The notes under the pieces are model-generated. The model had not been told where the DNA came from. It saw only the letters and a program-made list of their open reading frames with translations, and ran no database searches. From Ganoderma boninense (taxonomy: Eukaryota; Basidiomycota; Agaricomycetes; Polyporales; Polyporaceae), in assembly GCA_002900995.3 (NCBI GenBank), contig CM035312.1, positions 2,589,582-2,653,581 of the forward strand: 64,000 nt of DNA. The letters run 5' to 3'. This document shows positions 1 to 10,014 of this stretch, piece by piece. The position numbers and the translations under genes were made by a program. The stretch's first letter is position 1, and every line of letters starts with the position of its first letter.

Positions 1-1769
1 TTACCGTTGCTCCGCGTCAGCGATGTGCGATGTGCGCCGCAGAGCTAGAAGCACAAGCTCAACCAAGCGCGTCATTCCGTACCTGCTGACTCCGAATAAT
101 TCGACCATTAGGACTCACCTGCAGCTTCTGAGATCTGAATTGTCGACTCGAAGAACGTCAGCTCGCTTTCATACGCGGGTGAGTCCGAGTGCCAATCGCG
201 CCCTCCACGCTGCGGCCGCCCTGGGCCTGAGCTTCTGAAAGTTGAAACAGCTCGAGCTCGAGCCTCCCCAGTCGAGACCCCCACACCGGGACTCGGGCTC
301 GGGCTCGGGCTCAGCGGACTCGACTCGTCGCAGCCGAGGGGGATCTTCCGCGTAACGTCTCCTTCTACAGTCCTCTTCCTTCCCGCGCGCCCACGCCTCG
401 CGCCGGCGCACATCTCGCTTCGCCTGGGACTTATTCTTCCACCGTCCGTTTCCGTTTAGGGATACGCTTCGGGTCCGATTTCCTGAATCCTCGTCGCCGT
501 TGCCGTTGCCGTCGCCATTGTAGTAACCGACCCGGCGGAACCCGACGCAGCTCGAGCTTCTTCCTCCTCGGCTAAGCTGGGCGAGCCGACGGTCAGTAAG
601 TACTTGTCAGGCAGAACATAAAGTGCAGGCACACAAGCGCAGTAAGTACGGTACCTCGCTAGGGTCTCGGGAGCGTCGGGCATTGACATCATCGGGATTC
701 GGCTGTCCTCTGAAGGTTATGCAGACGCACTCACAACAAAGTTAGCGCGCGAAACAGCCGGTTCGAGGTGGCGTGCAGTGGGAAGCACTGTTCGAGCTGG
801 GCACCTTCCGCTACCTCAGCAAAAAATAAGTATGTAGGCAATAGAGATTAGGTTGCGGCGAACGAGGAAGAAGCGGCGTGAATGACACACCCTTTGAAAC
901 TGTGACCGCCAACAGAATATCCCGTTCGAACTTCGAGCGCATGGTCGAAATGCTTGGATCAGGCCATCCCGCAGGCCCCTGAACTTTCCAGGCTCCGAAG
1001 CTCCAGGGACGAGTGACGGAGCTCCCTCCCTCCCGTCCGAGAACCCCAGAGAACCAGCTTGAGCCCTGCAGAAACAGGAGCGCTGCGGAGCGATGTGCGA
1101 CTGACTCGTCAACGCGTCAGCCGTCATCGGGTGCCCACTGCCAGCGGTGCAACTCTGAATTGTCGGAAGCTTGGTCTCGGCGAAGCGAGTCCTGCGAAAT
1201 GATCGACATAAATGACGACAATAAGCTGGAGGGAAGAAAACGGCACCGCAGGTTGCGACCGGGAACAAATGAAGGACCGCGACCCTGGCACCCTTGGGGG
1301 ATATCACCATAGCCGTGCATACTTTAGTCGAGCTTAGTCGAGCATCCAGATTCTTGGACGTGTGGCTCCGGTGTCGAGATCGCCGGGCTTGTGCTCTGAT
1401 CTCGCAGGGTCCATCCAAATAACGTTGGCGTTTCGCGATTTATGAGGATCTGGGGCCTGGGCCGAGGGCCGGCTGAGTTATGCGAGTTATGCGACGCCAG
1501 CATCAACTGCCAGCAAGCGTCGAGTGTCGCCAGGGTTTCTCACCAGGTTTGTCCCATTAATTCTAGACATTTAGGCGAACGTAGGCGTGACCAAACCAAT
1601 GTCCAAATCCACGTTGCAAGGATTGACGGAGCGCTGGTCAGCTTCCTTCAAAGGTCCCATACGGCTGAAACGTACAATGGCACTTTGAATCGTCAGGGTT
1701 GCGCACGCCTGTTTTCTATGTCGTTTACGCTGCAATCCGCGAAAGTCGTCATTGAGAACGCTGTACGTA
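1..1769. other. Stretch with no supported gene
   Basis: I see no recognisable protein family here on either strand. Short open frames occur at 108-413, 456-692 and 816-1418 (minus), but none has a domain, a conserved motif or a convincing exon-intron chain. The minus-strand frame at 456-692 contains a simple GACGGCAACG-like trinucleotide-rich stretch around 490-520 and an acidic run, which could be the end of an unrecognised gene. It most plausibly holds the 3' flank of SDH3 plus intergenic DNA or an unidentified small gene. Confidence 0.4.
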
Positions 1770-2500
1770 TCACATGAGAAGAAGAGCAATAGTGGAAACG
1801 GCTGTAGCGCCAAGGACGGTGTATCCGGACGAGTACACGCCCCTTGATGGTGAGGACTGGGAAAAAGGGGGGGAAGCGCGGGTCAGAATGTAAGTAACAC
1901 ATGGACACCGCGAGTCCGCGGAAGAAGCGGTCGTACTCACAGTTTCCAACATCCCAGCCCAGGTGGCGGAGTCCGTTCCAGGAGTGGAATGCGAAAGGGG
2001 CGGCGAGAATGGCCTTTCCGGCGTACTTGACGCTTTCCGGAAGGGCAGCAATGGTCTCTATGACGTTTGCAGAGCTGAAGGTCTCGGGTGCGACGAGGTA
2101 GGCGAGCGCATAGCCGTAGAGGACTGGTCGGCGGGAGGTCTCAGAGAGGGAAGGGAGAGGTGTAACGAGAGGCCCGAGGTAAGTACTCACGAACGCTGAT
2201 GCCAGCACCTGTGACACGGTGGGCGATAGAGGCAACCCAGGTGAGCTGGGGCTGGTAGATGGTGAAATGCGGGGAAGAGGGACGGAGGAGGCGTTGCTTG
2301 TTCAGGATCCCTTCGGCAGCTGAAGGAGGAAGTGATTCCGTTTGAACGAAGCTGTATATAGCCAGTGAATAGGCTGCTGAAATAGTTTGCTAACGGTTTA
2401 CACACCGTCTGGCTACGAGATTGCGGAGAACAGGGTTTTGGGCGACTGGAAACGCGAGTTTCAGCTCTTGTAAAGGTGAGTGCATTCGTTTACGAACCAT
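1770..2500 (-). CDS. SDH3: Succinate dehydrogenase cytochrome b subunit, with apparent 1-nt frameshift in last exon
   Basis: Membrane-anchor subunit of mitochondrial complex II: it binds heme b and ubiquinone and holds SDH1/SDH2 on the inner membrane. Four exons fit GT-AG splicing: 2500-2406, 2351-2191, 2123-1941 and 1856-1770. Exon 1 gives an Arg-rich presequence ending in [14 protein letters not shown]. Exon 2 carries the family motif [16 protein letters not shown] and the IAHRVTGAG helix. Exon 3 carries [12 protein letters not shown], the heme-ligand signature. The last exon should read LTIKG then a third helix ending IALLLM, but a run of four C (1840-1843 on the plus strand) puts LTIKG and the helix in different frames; three C would keep one frame. 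As written, the third membrane helix is replaced by unrelated residues. This is either a real lesion or a homopolymer error. The start at 2500 is the first Met giving a plausible targeting peptide; 2485 is an alternative. Confidence 0.85.
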
Positions 2501-3443
2501 TCCTAGGCCTGAGGGCAGCCTGCCTGAGTGCAGAACCAAGACCAAGAGAGCGGTGGGCGAGCATGGCGGGATCAAGCAGCTCGTCGTCGCTGTCTCCGCC
2601 GATGGCTGAGAGGCCTGCTCGCTGGGCTCGACGCACTCGGCAACGGAGCCGTTCGGCCGAAGCCATGTGATACACTGGCAGCCAATCAGCACTCACGAAT
2701 GACACCTCGCTCGATTGGGCCAAAACACTCACCGGCACCAGTCACTGGCGCTTGTTCGTGCCCAGGTTGAGCCTGCTAGCGGCAGGCAAGACGACGTCGA
2801 CGTCCAGCACGCTCAGGCTCTATCGTTTAGTTGATATCCATGACGTCTTCTCCGATATCAACTCCCTTACCTTGCTATTGCTCGGCATCTTGCGCTGGAA
2901 AACCCATTCGGGCCCTCTGTCGATAAGCGGCCATTGTCACTTCATTGTAAGTACTTGGCAGAGTCAAGGTCAGTGCGGAACGTTAGAACAACTTCCGGTA
3001 CGCTGCCCGCGGCAAACGGAGTCACTCGGCTAAACTGACCAGTCAACCAATCACGGATGGGCCTCATCCAGCCGAACCGAAGCCTTGAAACACGCAGCTG
3101 GACGCGTCATCATTGTTCTTTCCAACGCGTTCAACCTCTCAAAAATCCCTATTATCCCTCAGATTGACGTGGTTAGGTTTCGTGCGCGAGCACCTACTAC
3201 CTCCACTGCCTTCTCTCTCAACTCACTGACCACTCAAAACGGGGGAGGGCGCTACGGCCGGTTCAAACGACTGGTACTCATTCTACTTGCAATCAGCTCA
3301 CGATGGAACGTTACGACTAACACCAGCATACACACAACAGGCTTCCCTAACACCTTCAACGGTCTTACTCTCTGGGAACTTATTATATAGCACTGTCTGT
3401 TCGGTGCCGTACGAGTTTACTGCTGTTTTACCCGGACGCGGCA
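2501..3443. other. Intergenic region between SDH3 and the tandem repeat genes
   Basis: About 940 bases between the divergent SDH3 (minus) and the first tandem-repeat copy (plus). Open frames here are short and show no family resemblance. It must contain both upstream regions. I see no clear TATA box or inverted repeat. A transcript leader of the downstream gene could begin around 3290-3440. Confidence 0.35.
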
Positions 3444-4139
3444 ATGGCACGAATGCGGACCGACCCACCGGCACTCGACATGTCGCCGACGCTCCTCTTT
3501 GCGCCGGAGGACGGCCAGACCTACTACTTGGAAGTTCGTCCAAGAAAGTTTATGCCTATCCTGCGATCAGCAGCTCACTATTCGAATGTCGACTGCAGGA
3601 TCAACGCCCCGTCTTCGCCCAACAACCGCTGCAGGGCCCCTCCTTACCAGACTACTTGATGCCGTCCTCCTCTTCTACCCTCAAACCCCCAACTCTGGTG
3701 TACGGCTGGCGGCTCGGACACGACAAGCTCATGCAGATCGCCCTCGACCACTTTCCCCAAGTAGTCCGTTACCGCGAGGGTCCTGCCACGCTCGGTTTGG
3801 TTGACGAGGAGACTATAGACTGGACCACTGTAGACTGGGAGCACGAGGTGCCGAACATTGCAGAGACGATTCGCCACTACAAGTTCACCGCCGCAATACG
3901 GGAGTACTTGGGCATGAGTCCGGAGGTCGATGACCTTTTCAACGTGGAACTCCTTTGCAACAGCCAACAGCGGCACGAATATGGTCTGACTGTCGGATCG
4001 AACTACCTCAAGTGATTGACAAAGACGCTATTGAGAAGCTCGAAGCACTCCTTGGCACCGACGAGCCGGCAATGTGGTATCTTCGCCGCCATCACTGGAT
4101 GTGGCGTCGTGGTCGTGCCAAAACCCAAGAAAAACCGTG
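3444..4139 (+). pseudogene. Unknown protein, tandem copy 1 of 3 (frameshifted)
   Basis: First of three head-to-tail copies of a ~190-residue protein I do not recognise. Shared landmarks: LLFAPEDGQTYYLE, an intron, then FAQQPLQGPSLPDYLMPS, TLVYGWRLGHDKLMQ, a central IREYLGM block, YGLTVGSNYL and a C-terminal MWYLRRHHWMWRR. The intron runs from GTTCGT after the LE codon to CAG at about 3598. Copies 2 and 3 read CTCAAGGTGAT at the GSNYLK position; copy 1 reads CTCAAGTGAT near 4007-4016, one G short. This creates an immediate TGA at 4013-4015, while the conserved C-terminal block continues in another frame to 4139. The final helix-like block is therefore lost. A sequencing error is possible. Function unknown; no signal peptide seen. 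Confidence 0.55.
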
Positions 4140-4272
4140 AGTCTCTGTCTCCCGTTCAGGAACAGGGAGGAAGCTGACGTCCCTTTTGTAGCCAAGACCA
4201 AGTCTGCCGCACGGACCAAGCTGGTCGTTACGGCTCTCCATCAGGCGTCCACCGTAACAGCACTCGATCGAT

Positions 4273-4928
4273 ATGTTGCCGGCCCTGCTCTTCGCTCCGG
4301 AGGACGGTCAGACCTACCACTTGGAGGTTCGTCAAGACAGTTGACACCTATCCTGTGACCATCAATTCATTCACTATCGTAGGATCAACCCCGCGTCTTC
4401 GCCCAACAACCCCTGCTGGGTCCCTCCTTACCAAACTACCTCATGCCGTCCCGCTCTACAACCCTCCAACCGCCCACCCTGGTGTATGGATGGAGGCTGG
4501 GGTACGCGAAGCTCATGCAAATCGCCCTCGACCACTTCCCCCAAGTCGTCGTATACCGCAAAGGGCCCGCCATGCTCGGTCTGGTCGACGAAGAGACCCA
4601 AGACTGGACCGACGACGACTGGGACAGTGTGCACGCCAACATCGCAGAGACGATCACCGGCTACGGCTTCGTCGCCGCCATACGGGAGTACTTGGGCATG
4701 GGACCGGAGGCCGATGACCTCTTCGACGTTGAGCTCCTTTGCGACAGCCAACAGGAGAGCGAATACGGCCTGACCGTCGGGTCGAACTACCTCAAGGTGA
4801 TCGATAAGGACGCCGTCGAGAAGCTCGAAGCACTCCTTGCCACCGACGAGCCGGCAATGTGGTATCTTCGCCGCCACCACTGGATGTGGCGTCGGGTCGC
4901 GCCAAAACCCCAGGAAAATGGTAAGTGA
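4273..4928 (+). CDS. Unknown protein, tandem copy 2 of 3
   Basis: Second copy of the tandem family, highly similar to copy 1 in FAPEDGQTY, LVYGWRLGYAKLMQ, AAIREYLGMGPEADDLFD, GSNYLKVIDKDAVEKLEA and MWYLRRHHWMWRR. The intron again follows the LEV-type codon and ends in TAG at about 4381. It is complete if started at ATG 4273, aligned with an ATG in copies 1 and 3. It cannot be fused in frame to copy 1: a 4-base CGAT duplication (GATCGAT, around 4264-4271) relative to copy 1 and an upstream in-frame TAA separate them. The end is ambiguous. The frame stops at 4926-4928, but GTAAGT at 4921 is a good donor that joins in phase to copy 3 through TAG near 4988, giving a two-domain product. No known domain. 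Confidence 0.5.
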
Positions 4929-5059
4929 CTTTGACTTTCTTGCTTTGGGCTGGGAACCGCAGACGGGAAGCTGACATGCTTGTTGTAGTCGAGAAGACCA
5001 AGTCTGCGCCACAGTCCTTAAAAGTAGTTACTGCGGCGCCCCAGCCAGATACCACCGCA

Positions 5060-5889
5060 ATGCCACTCAATGTGTCACCCGAGCTCCCATTCGCGCCAGA
5101 GGATGGCCTCACATATTACTTTGAAGTGTGTAAAGACAGTCTGTTCTTCAATTCTTTCGTTCCTCGACTTACCATTGCATTGCAGGACAAGGGGGCTATT
5201 TTCGCCCGACAGCCCCTTGAGGGACCATCCTTACCAGATTCTCTCATGCCATCCCGTTCTTCGACCCTCAAACCCCCGACTCTGGTGTACGGCTGGAGGC
5301 TGGGACACAACAAACTCATGCAAGTCGCCGTCGACCACTTTCCGCACGTCGTCCGCCACCGCAAAGGGCCCGCGCTGCTCGGTGTGGTCAACGAGGAGAC
5401 CTACCCCTGGACCGAAGAGGACTGGACGAACGAGCACGCCAACGTCGCAGACACGGTCCTCGAGTACCCCTTCATCGTCGCCATACGGGAGTACCTCGGC
5501 TTCGGGCCGGAGGCGGACGACCTCTTCGACATCGACATCCTTTACGACGGCCGACGGGAGGCTAGATACGGTCTGGTCGTCGGGTCGAACTATCTCGGGG
5601 TGATCGACAAGGACGCCATCGAGAAGCTCGAAGCACTCCTCGACACCGACGAGCCCGCAAGGTGGTATCTTCACTGCAAGAGGTGGATGTGGCGGCGGGT
5701 CGTGCGCAAGGCCAAGAGTAAGAGTAAGAGTAAGCCGCTTCCTCCTTGTGCCTTGTGAATGAACTGGAGCCTGAAACAGCCGTAGCCAAGTCCAAGACCA
5801 CCCAGTCCAAGGCTAAGCATCCTCAAGGGGATGGCCAGGCGGCCGTGGTGGCTTCCAACGAGCCTGAGGTGGCGCAGCCGGCCTCATGA
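5060..5889 (+). CDS. Unknown protein, tandem copy 3 of 3, with Lys-rich tail
   Basis: Third and intact copy. It reads LPFAPEDGLTYYFE, an intron (GTGTGT at about 5128 to CAG at 5185), then FARQPLEGPSLPDSLMPS, TLVYGWRLGHNKLMQ, IREYLGFGPEADDLFD, GSNYLGVIDKDAIEKLEA and a diverged RWYLHCKRWMWRR. A short Lys/Ser tract leads to a donor in GTAAGAGTAAGAG at about 5715. The last exon (from 5786) encodes KSKTTQSKA and an acidic tail ending at 5889. The same last exon recurs at 43596-43700 in copy B, so the duplication boundary or scaffold gap cuts this gene. ATG 5060 aligns with the starts of the other copies; the frame is also open upstream to 4988, allowing a fusion with copy 2. Function unknown. Confidence 0.55.
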
Positions 5890-5970
5890 GTCATGAATGC
5901 GTATCCTTTCCTCAGCGATCTATTTAGCACTTGAACTGTCTCTTTTCTTGCCCCATTCCCCCTTCTCATA

Positions 5971-6580
5971 GTGTTGCACTGTTTATCGTGCTTGTGCCTT
6001 GTCATCTCTAATAGATTACCTGTTATATCTACGCCGCGAAGGATATGGCCTGCGGCGGAAGATCATCGACGTGCACTTAATTCATGTCGTTTTCAATGCC
6101 GCCGTGCTTGTCGTCGTGCGACTCTCGTGACGAGCGAGAAGGTGCGCTACCTCATCCTTGGGCGCGTCGAACCTCAAGCTCGGGCTTCAACGCGTGCCAG
6201 CTCGCAGATGCCAGAGATGACTCACCGCGTCGCGTGGAGCTCCGCGACCGCCGCCGGACTCGTTCACTCTCTGAATATCAAGTACTCCATGCTCCACCGC
6301 AATCCCGTATACATAGATCCAGGTCCCTCGAGGTCCGGTCGTGAAACCGAGGGAGACTTGTCTTGTCAGGAATTCGAGTTGCTCCCGTACTGCGAGCAGA
6401 ACGGCATCATCAGGGCCATCGCCTAAGTAATCCCCTCAACGATGGGGCTGCGCGCGCACCCCCTTCGGTGAGGAAATGGACAGGTCGAAGACGGCCATAT
6501 AGTCTGGAGCCAGTTTGAGAAGAAGCTGAGGAAACTGACGGCAAGGTCGTCCAGCACGTAGAGGAGCTTGCGAACATGAA
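5971..6580 (+). pseudogene. Aldo-keto reductase relic (copy A)
   Basis: Scattered pieces look like a decayed NADPH-dependent aldo-keto reductase. KVRYLI resembles the GKVRYIGAS segment of the family. FELLPYCEQNGI matches the REMIPYCKDTGVG segment before the last strands. The region after 6426 is out of frame relative to copy B. No catalytic Tyr/Lys/His/Asp set can be assembled and stops interrupt every frame. The copy at 43862-44476 keeps more of the C-terminus, which supports the assignment. I infer a dead gene; family call moderate. Confidence 0.4.
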
Positions 6581-7149
6581 GTCCCAGTGTGGGGCTGGCG
6601 GTGTACGCATACCTGCATAAACAGCTTTAGAATTCGAACTTGTTTTGAAGTCGAGGTCGAACGACAAGTTGGACAGAGCACTGTAACGGCCAGTACATGG
6701 AAGAGATGTAAGTGATCACGACGCATCTTCGTGCAATCTAGAGGTACCTTCACTGGATGAAAACAAGAAATCCAGTGTCCTTGCCTCCAAGCCCTTCGCA
6801 TACAAGCGCTGCATTACCCTTTCGAATTTCTTGGCAGCCGACGATACGACCAGGGTGTGCATGTGCGAGGATGGCTGGAAGGCACTGTCCTGGCTGCAAA
6901 CAGCCCGATCAGGAGTAGAGAGAACACTGATGGAAATGACTGTGGTATATCGCTGCAGTGAACAGTCCACGAATGAAACGTACTAATACAGAGCGAAGCA
7001 AAGCGTCTACTTGGGGTAGACGGGAATCCGGCGTATGTCTATATATGCCATGAGATGCCGGTCGTCCGAAGTGGGTCGTGTACAGCGGGTCGTGAATGGT
7101 GTCGTATGGGTACCGACCAAGTATATATGTCGAGCCAAAACTCCTCCCT

Positions 7150-7945
7150 CTACATGACGACGCAGCAGGAGTTTTGCTGCAGCACGGGGAAGCCAGTAAG
7201 GACAGGCATCGAGAGCGACTGCGAGGACCACGCACCTTCTTCGCCGTCTTGTAGAACATCTTGCTCTGCATCGAGAGCTCGTTCGAACGGTCCACCAAGT
7301 CGTTAATCTTCTCTCCCCGCTGCAGCACCGACTCGATCGTCTTGTGCTGTGCACACCACAACCACGTGTCTTCAGTTCACTGGACGGGACGGCACGACGA
7401 CCGAGACGCACCAGAATGATCTTGGTCTCGTCTAGCTCCTGCTGCACCTTCATGATCGCATCCGCCTGTCTCGGATCCTGGTACTTCTGCAGGTAGGTGT
7501 TGACTTCAGGGAAGGAGATGGCGGCGGGGGTGCTGAAGGACGCCTGGGGGACCTTGGCGATGAAGTCGTCAAGGAGCTTCGTGAGGAGGGAGAACGCAGG
7601 CCGGACGGGGTACTCCTGATCCGCAATCATGACGGCTACATACGCACAGCAGCAAGATTCGCGTTGTTACGGCAGGAGCCTGCGGAACTGCGAGGAGCGG
7701 GACTGACCTGCTAGCTGCTCGGCCCCGCCGCGGTTGTAGATGTGTGCGGTGTACACGTTCTCCTGGATGCTCTGCCGCTGGCCTTGTGGGGTGCGCTCCG
7801 CGACGGTCTTGGTGAAGAAGGACATGAACTCGCTGACGGAGCCGCGCTGGTAGAACGAGAAGGAGGAGAGGTCGGATGCGCTGCTCAGGACCACCGCGGA
7901 CTTGTTTGGGGCCGCCAGGACGACGGCGAGCGAGTAGACCTTCAT
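7150..7945 (-). CDS. YKT6: v-SNARE YKT6 (copy A)
   Basis: Longin-type SNARE acting in ER-Golgi, intra-Golgi and vacuolar/autophagosomal fusion, anchored by lipidation rather than a membrane helix. Exon 1 from ATG 7945 begins [10 protein letters not shown] and contains [13 protein letters not shown] and [16 protein letters not shown] of the longin domain. Exon 2 gives [14 protein letters not shown] and [18 protein letters not shown]. Exon 3 gives the SNARE core [19 protein letters not shown] and [10 protein letters not shown] short last exon encodes QNSCCVVM and a stop at 7150, i.e. a CAAX box (CVVM) with the neighbouring palmitoylatable Cys. Introns are about 60 nt. Length about 200 residues, normal for the family. 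It lies inside the duplicated block; copy B at 45023-45816 is nearly identical, with Phe replacing Tyr at position 4. Confidence 0.93.
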
Positions 7946-10014
7946 TATTGCGTGTGCTGATGTTGGGGAGATCAATGAATTAGAACCTCTAGTCGAGCAA
8001 GAAAGCCGGGCAAGCGGCGGTGGTAGAGAGAGGTCAAGGATGTGTGGGGCAGCGTGTGGCCGCGCGGAGTGCTGTCCTCGTGTAGCGCCCTGCGTGTACC
8101 CGGCCCGAGGCGCCTATCCTCCAAACGAAAACATTCGCTCGCGCCTTGCCACTGGCCAGTGATGGTAGGCTTCAATGTTCTTGGACCACGGACAACCCAA
8201 CATTGTTCGATTACTCTCCTGGACACAAAAGGACTGCAGTACAACACATCTGGGCTTACACAACTCCCGGGGACTGGGACCTTTGACTTCATCTTGAACC
8301 ATTCAGCTAATGGTGCTTCGACTCGCCGGTGCTCCCATCCGATCGAGCAGAAGGTAATGCCATACAGTGCCTTCGAACTTTGAGCTCCCAAATGATACAG
8401 GCGACTCATTCTGTGGTCCGCGATGTAGAGACAACAGGTCAAGGCTATGGACTCACCATCAGCGAGTGCGAAGGGTGCGAAGGGCGGTATGTCCAGGTGC
8501 GGGTAGCTGGGAGAGTCGAAGGCAAGCGCGAGCAGAACGATTCGGATATGGTAAAGAGAGGGCCCAGCATGAAGGCTAGCAGCAGAAATAGCACGAGGTA
8601 TGCATTGTACTTCGAGACAAGGCAGTAAATCGGGTCCAGGTAGAAAGACCGGAGTGTCCGAGAGTGAGTGGGAGGCTTAACTGCGTATCCTCTGGGTTAC
8701 GCGACGTGAATAGTAGGAAAAAATAACGCGATCCCCAAGCTGTATGTTGACGGGGACGATGCAGTGCCCTGGATGGTCCGTTTGTCTACAAGTTTGTCCC
8801 AGATATCGATGTGGTCACGGCAGTCACCTCAGCCAAACGCCATACTGACTCGATTTCGATCCAGAACTATACCGCAAGACTCCAAGGATCATGCATTTAG
8901 ACATAAACTGAAAGATAAAATGTTCGTTAGCGAGACTCAATAGGATGACCCCTGCCGGTAGCCAAGGTACTGCCAAATAGAAATCGTGTGGCTCTATGCG
9001 TTCCTTGGCATGAACTAGGCTTCCGCCAATTCCACGTTCTCGCTGTAGCAGGTCCCGTCTGGTCGAAATCGGGCAGCGTCCGCAGCGCATTCGGTGGACT
9101 GAGGAGGCAGTGTTGGTATGTCGACGTCGCGGCGCCGCTCGAGAAGATGGGAATAAGTCAAACAGTTTCGTGTATGCAACAAGATGCTGTATGGGAGGAA
9201 GCTCATGGCGCCTTTCCCAACTCATGCAGTATCCACGACCTTCCCGGGCCGCTACTGATCGCGCTGGTTAACGCAGTGTGGAAGCCACTCTTCCCGATCC
9301 CTCCCCTCCGACGTCTCGGATGACCACATCTCATTCATAGGAAATCAGGCTGCTGACAATTGCGGAGGGAGATAGGTTATGGCCTGCAGAAAATACCGGT
9401 GGTATGGACGTCCGATGCGGTCGTATGAACTCGTGCTGTTAAACCTTCTTTTAAGCCTCAAGTCGGAGGTCCGCGCGACTCTTTTGTCAGTTCGTCAGCT
9501 AGATTTAGGGATCGAGTTCACGCCTCTGGAGGAGCACGGCAACAGAGGGGGCTACAGATTGTGGAGCCCACATTTCAGAGCGACACAGGAAGCGGCCACC
9601 TGCAGCACATCGAGTGAGCGCTGCACCATCAGAGACGGCGGGCGGGCAGAGTGAAACCGCTCGGGGGAGTGCATTCAGTTTTGCGGTAGGAGTTCCGAAC
9701 TTCTCTTCGGATTGGAACCGAAGGAAGGACTGCGCATCTTTGCCACACCGGCCGTGCGAGCGTCTCGAATTGGCCTGCTCCTTTCTGAATATATGCAGGC
9801 TACAAGGGGGTCGTCAGCCATGATTACACTCGACACATCGAGGGTACACACATTAGCGCACGGAGTCCGAGAACCAGGGGATTCGGCCGCCCCGGTCGGT
9901 ATCTACATGCTTTCCATCATGATTGTGATCAGTACTCCCAACCCTCTGAGACAGCCGTCATACGGGAACCGAGCAAGTTCCGAGGGAAAGAGCTTGAGGA
10001 ATGTTCATGTCCGT
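7946..10014. other. Diverged stretch between YKT6 and P450, copy A
   Basis: No gene can be supported. Two minus-strand pieces recur in copy B: one around 8840-9230 with ANEHFIFQF-like residues, and one around 8560-8680 reading SRTLRSFYLDPIYCLVS and LVLFLLLAFM, which looks like a membrane segment. Frames differ between the copies and contain stops. This may be a decayed membrane-protein gene. I could not assign a family. Confidence 0.3.

Noticed and set aside
456..692. Minus-strand frame with Met-Pro-Asp-Ala-Pro-Glu start
   Set aside because: Short, compositionally biased (trinucleotide-like ATATAT in protein), no homology recognised and no convincing exon chain.
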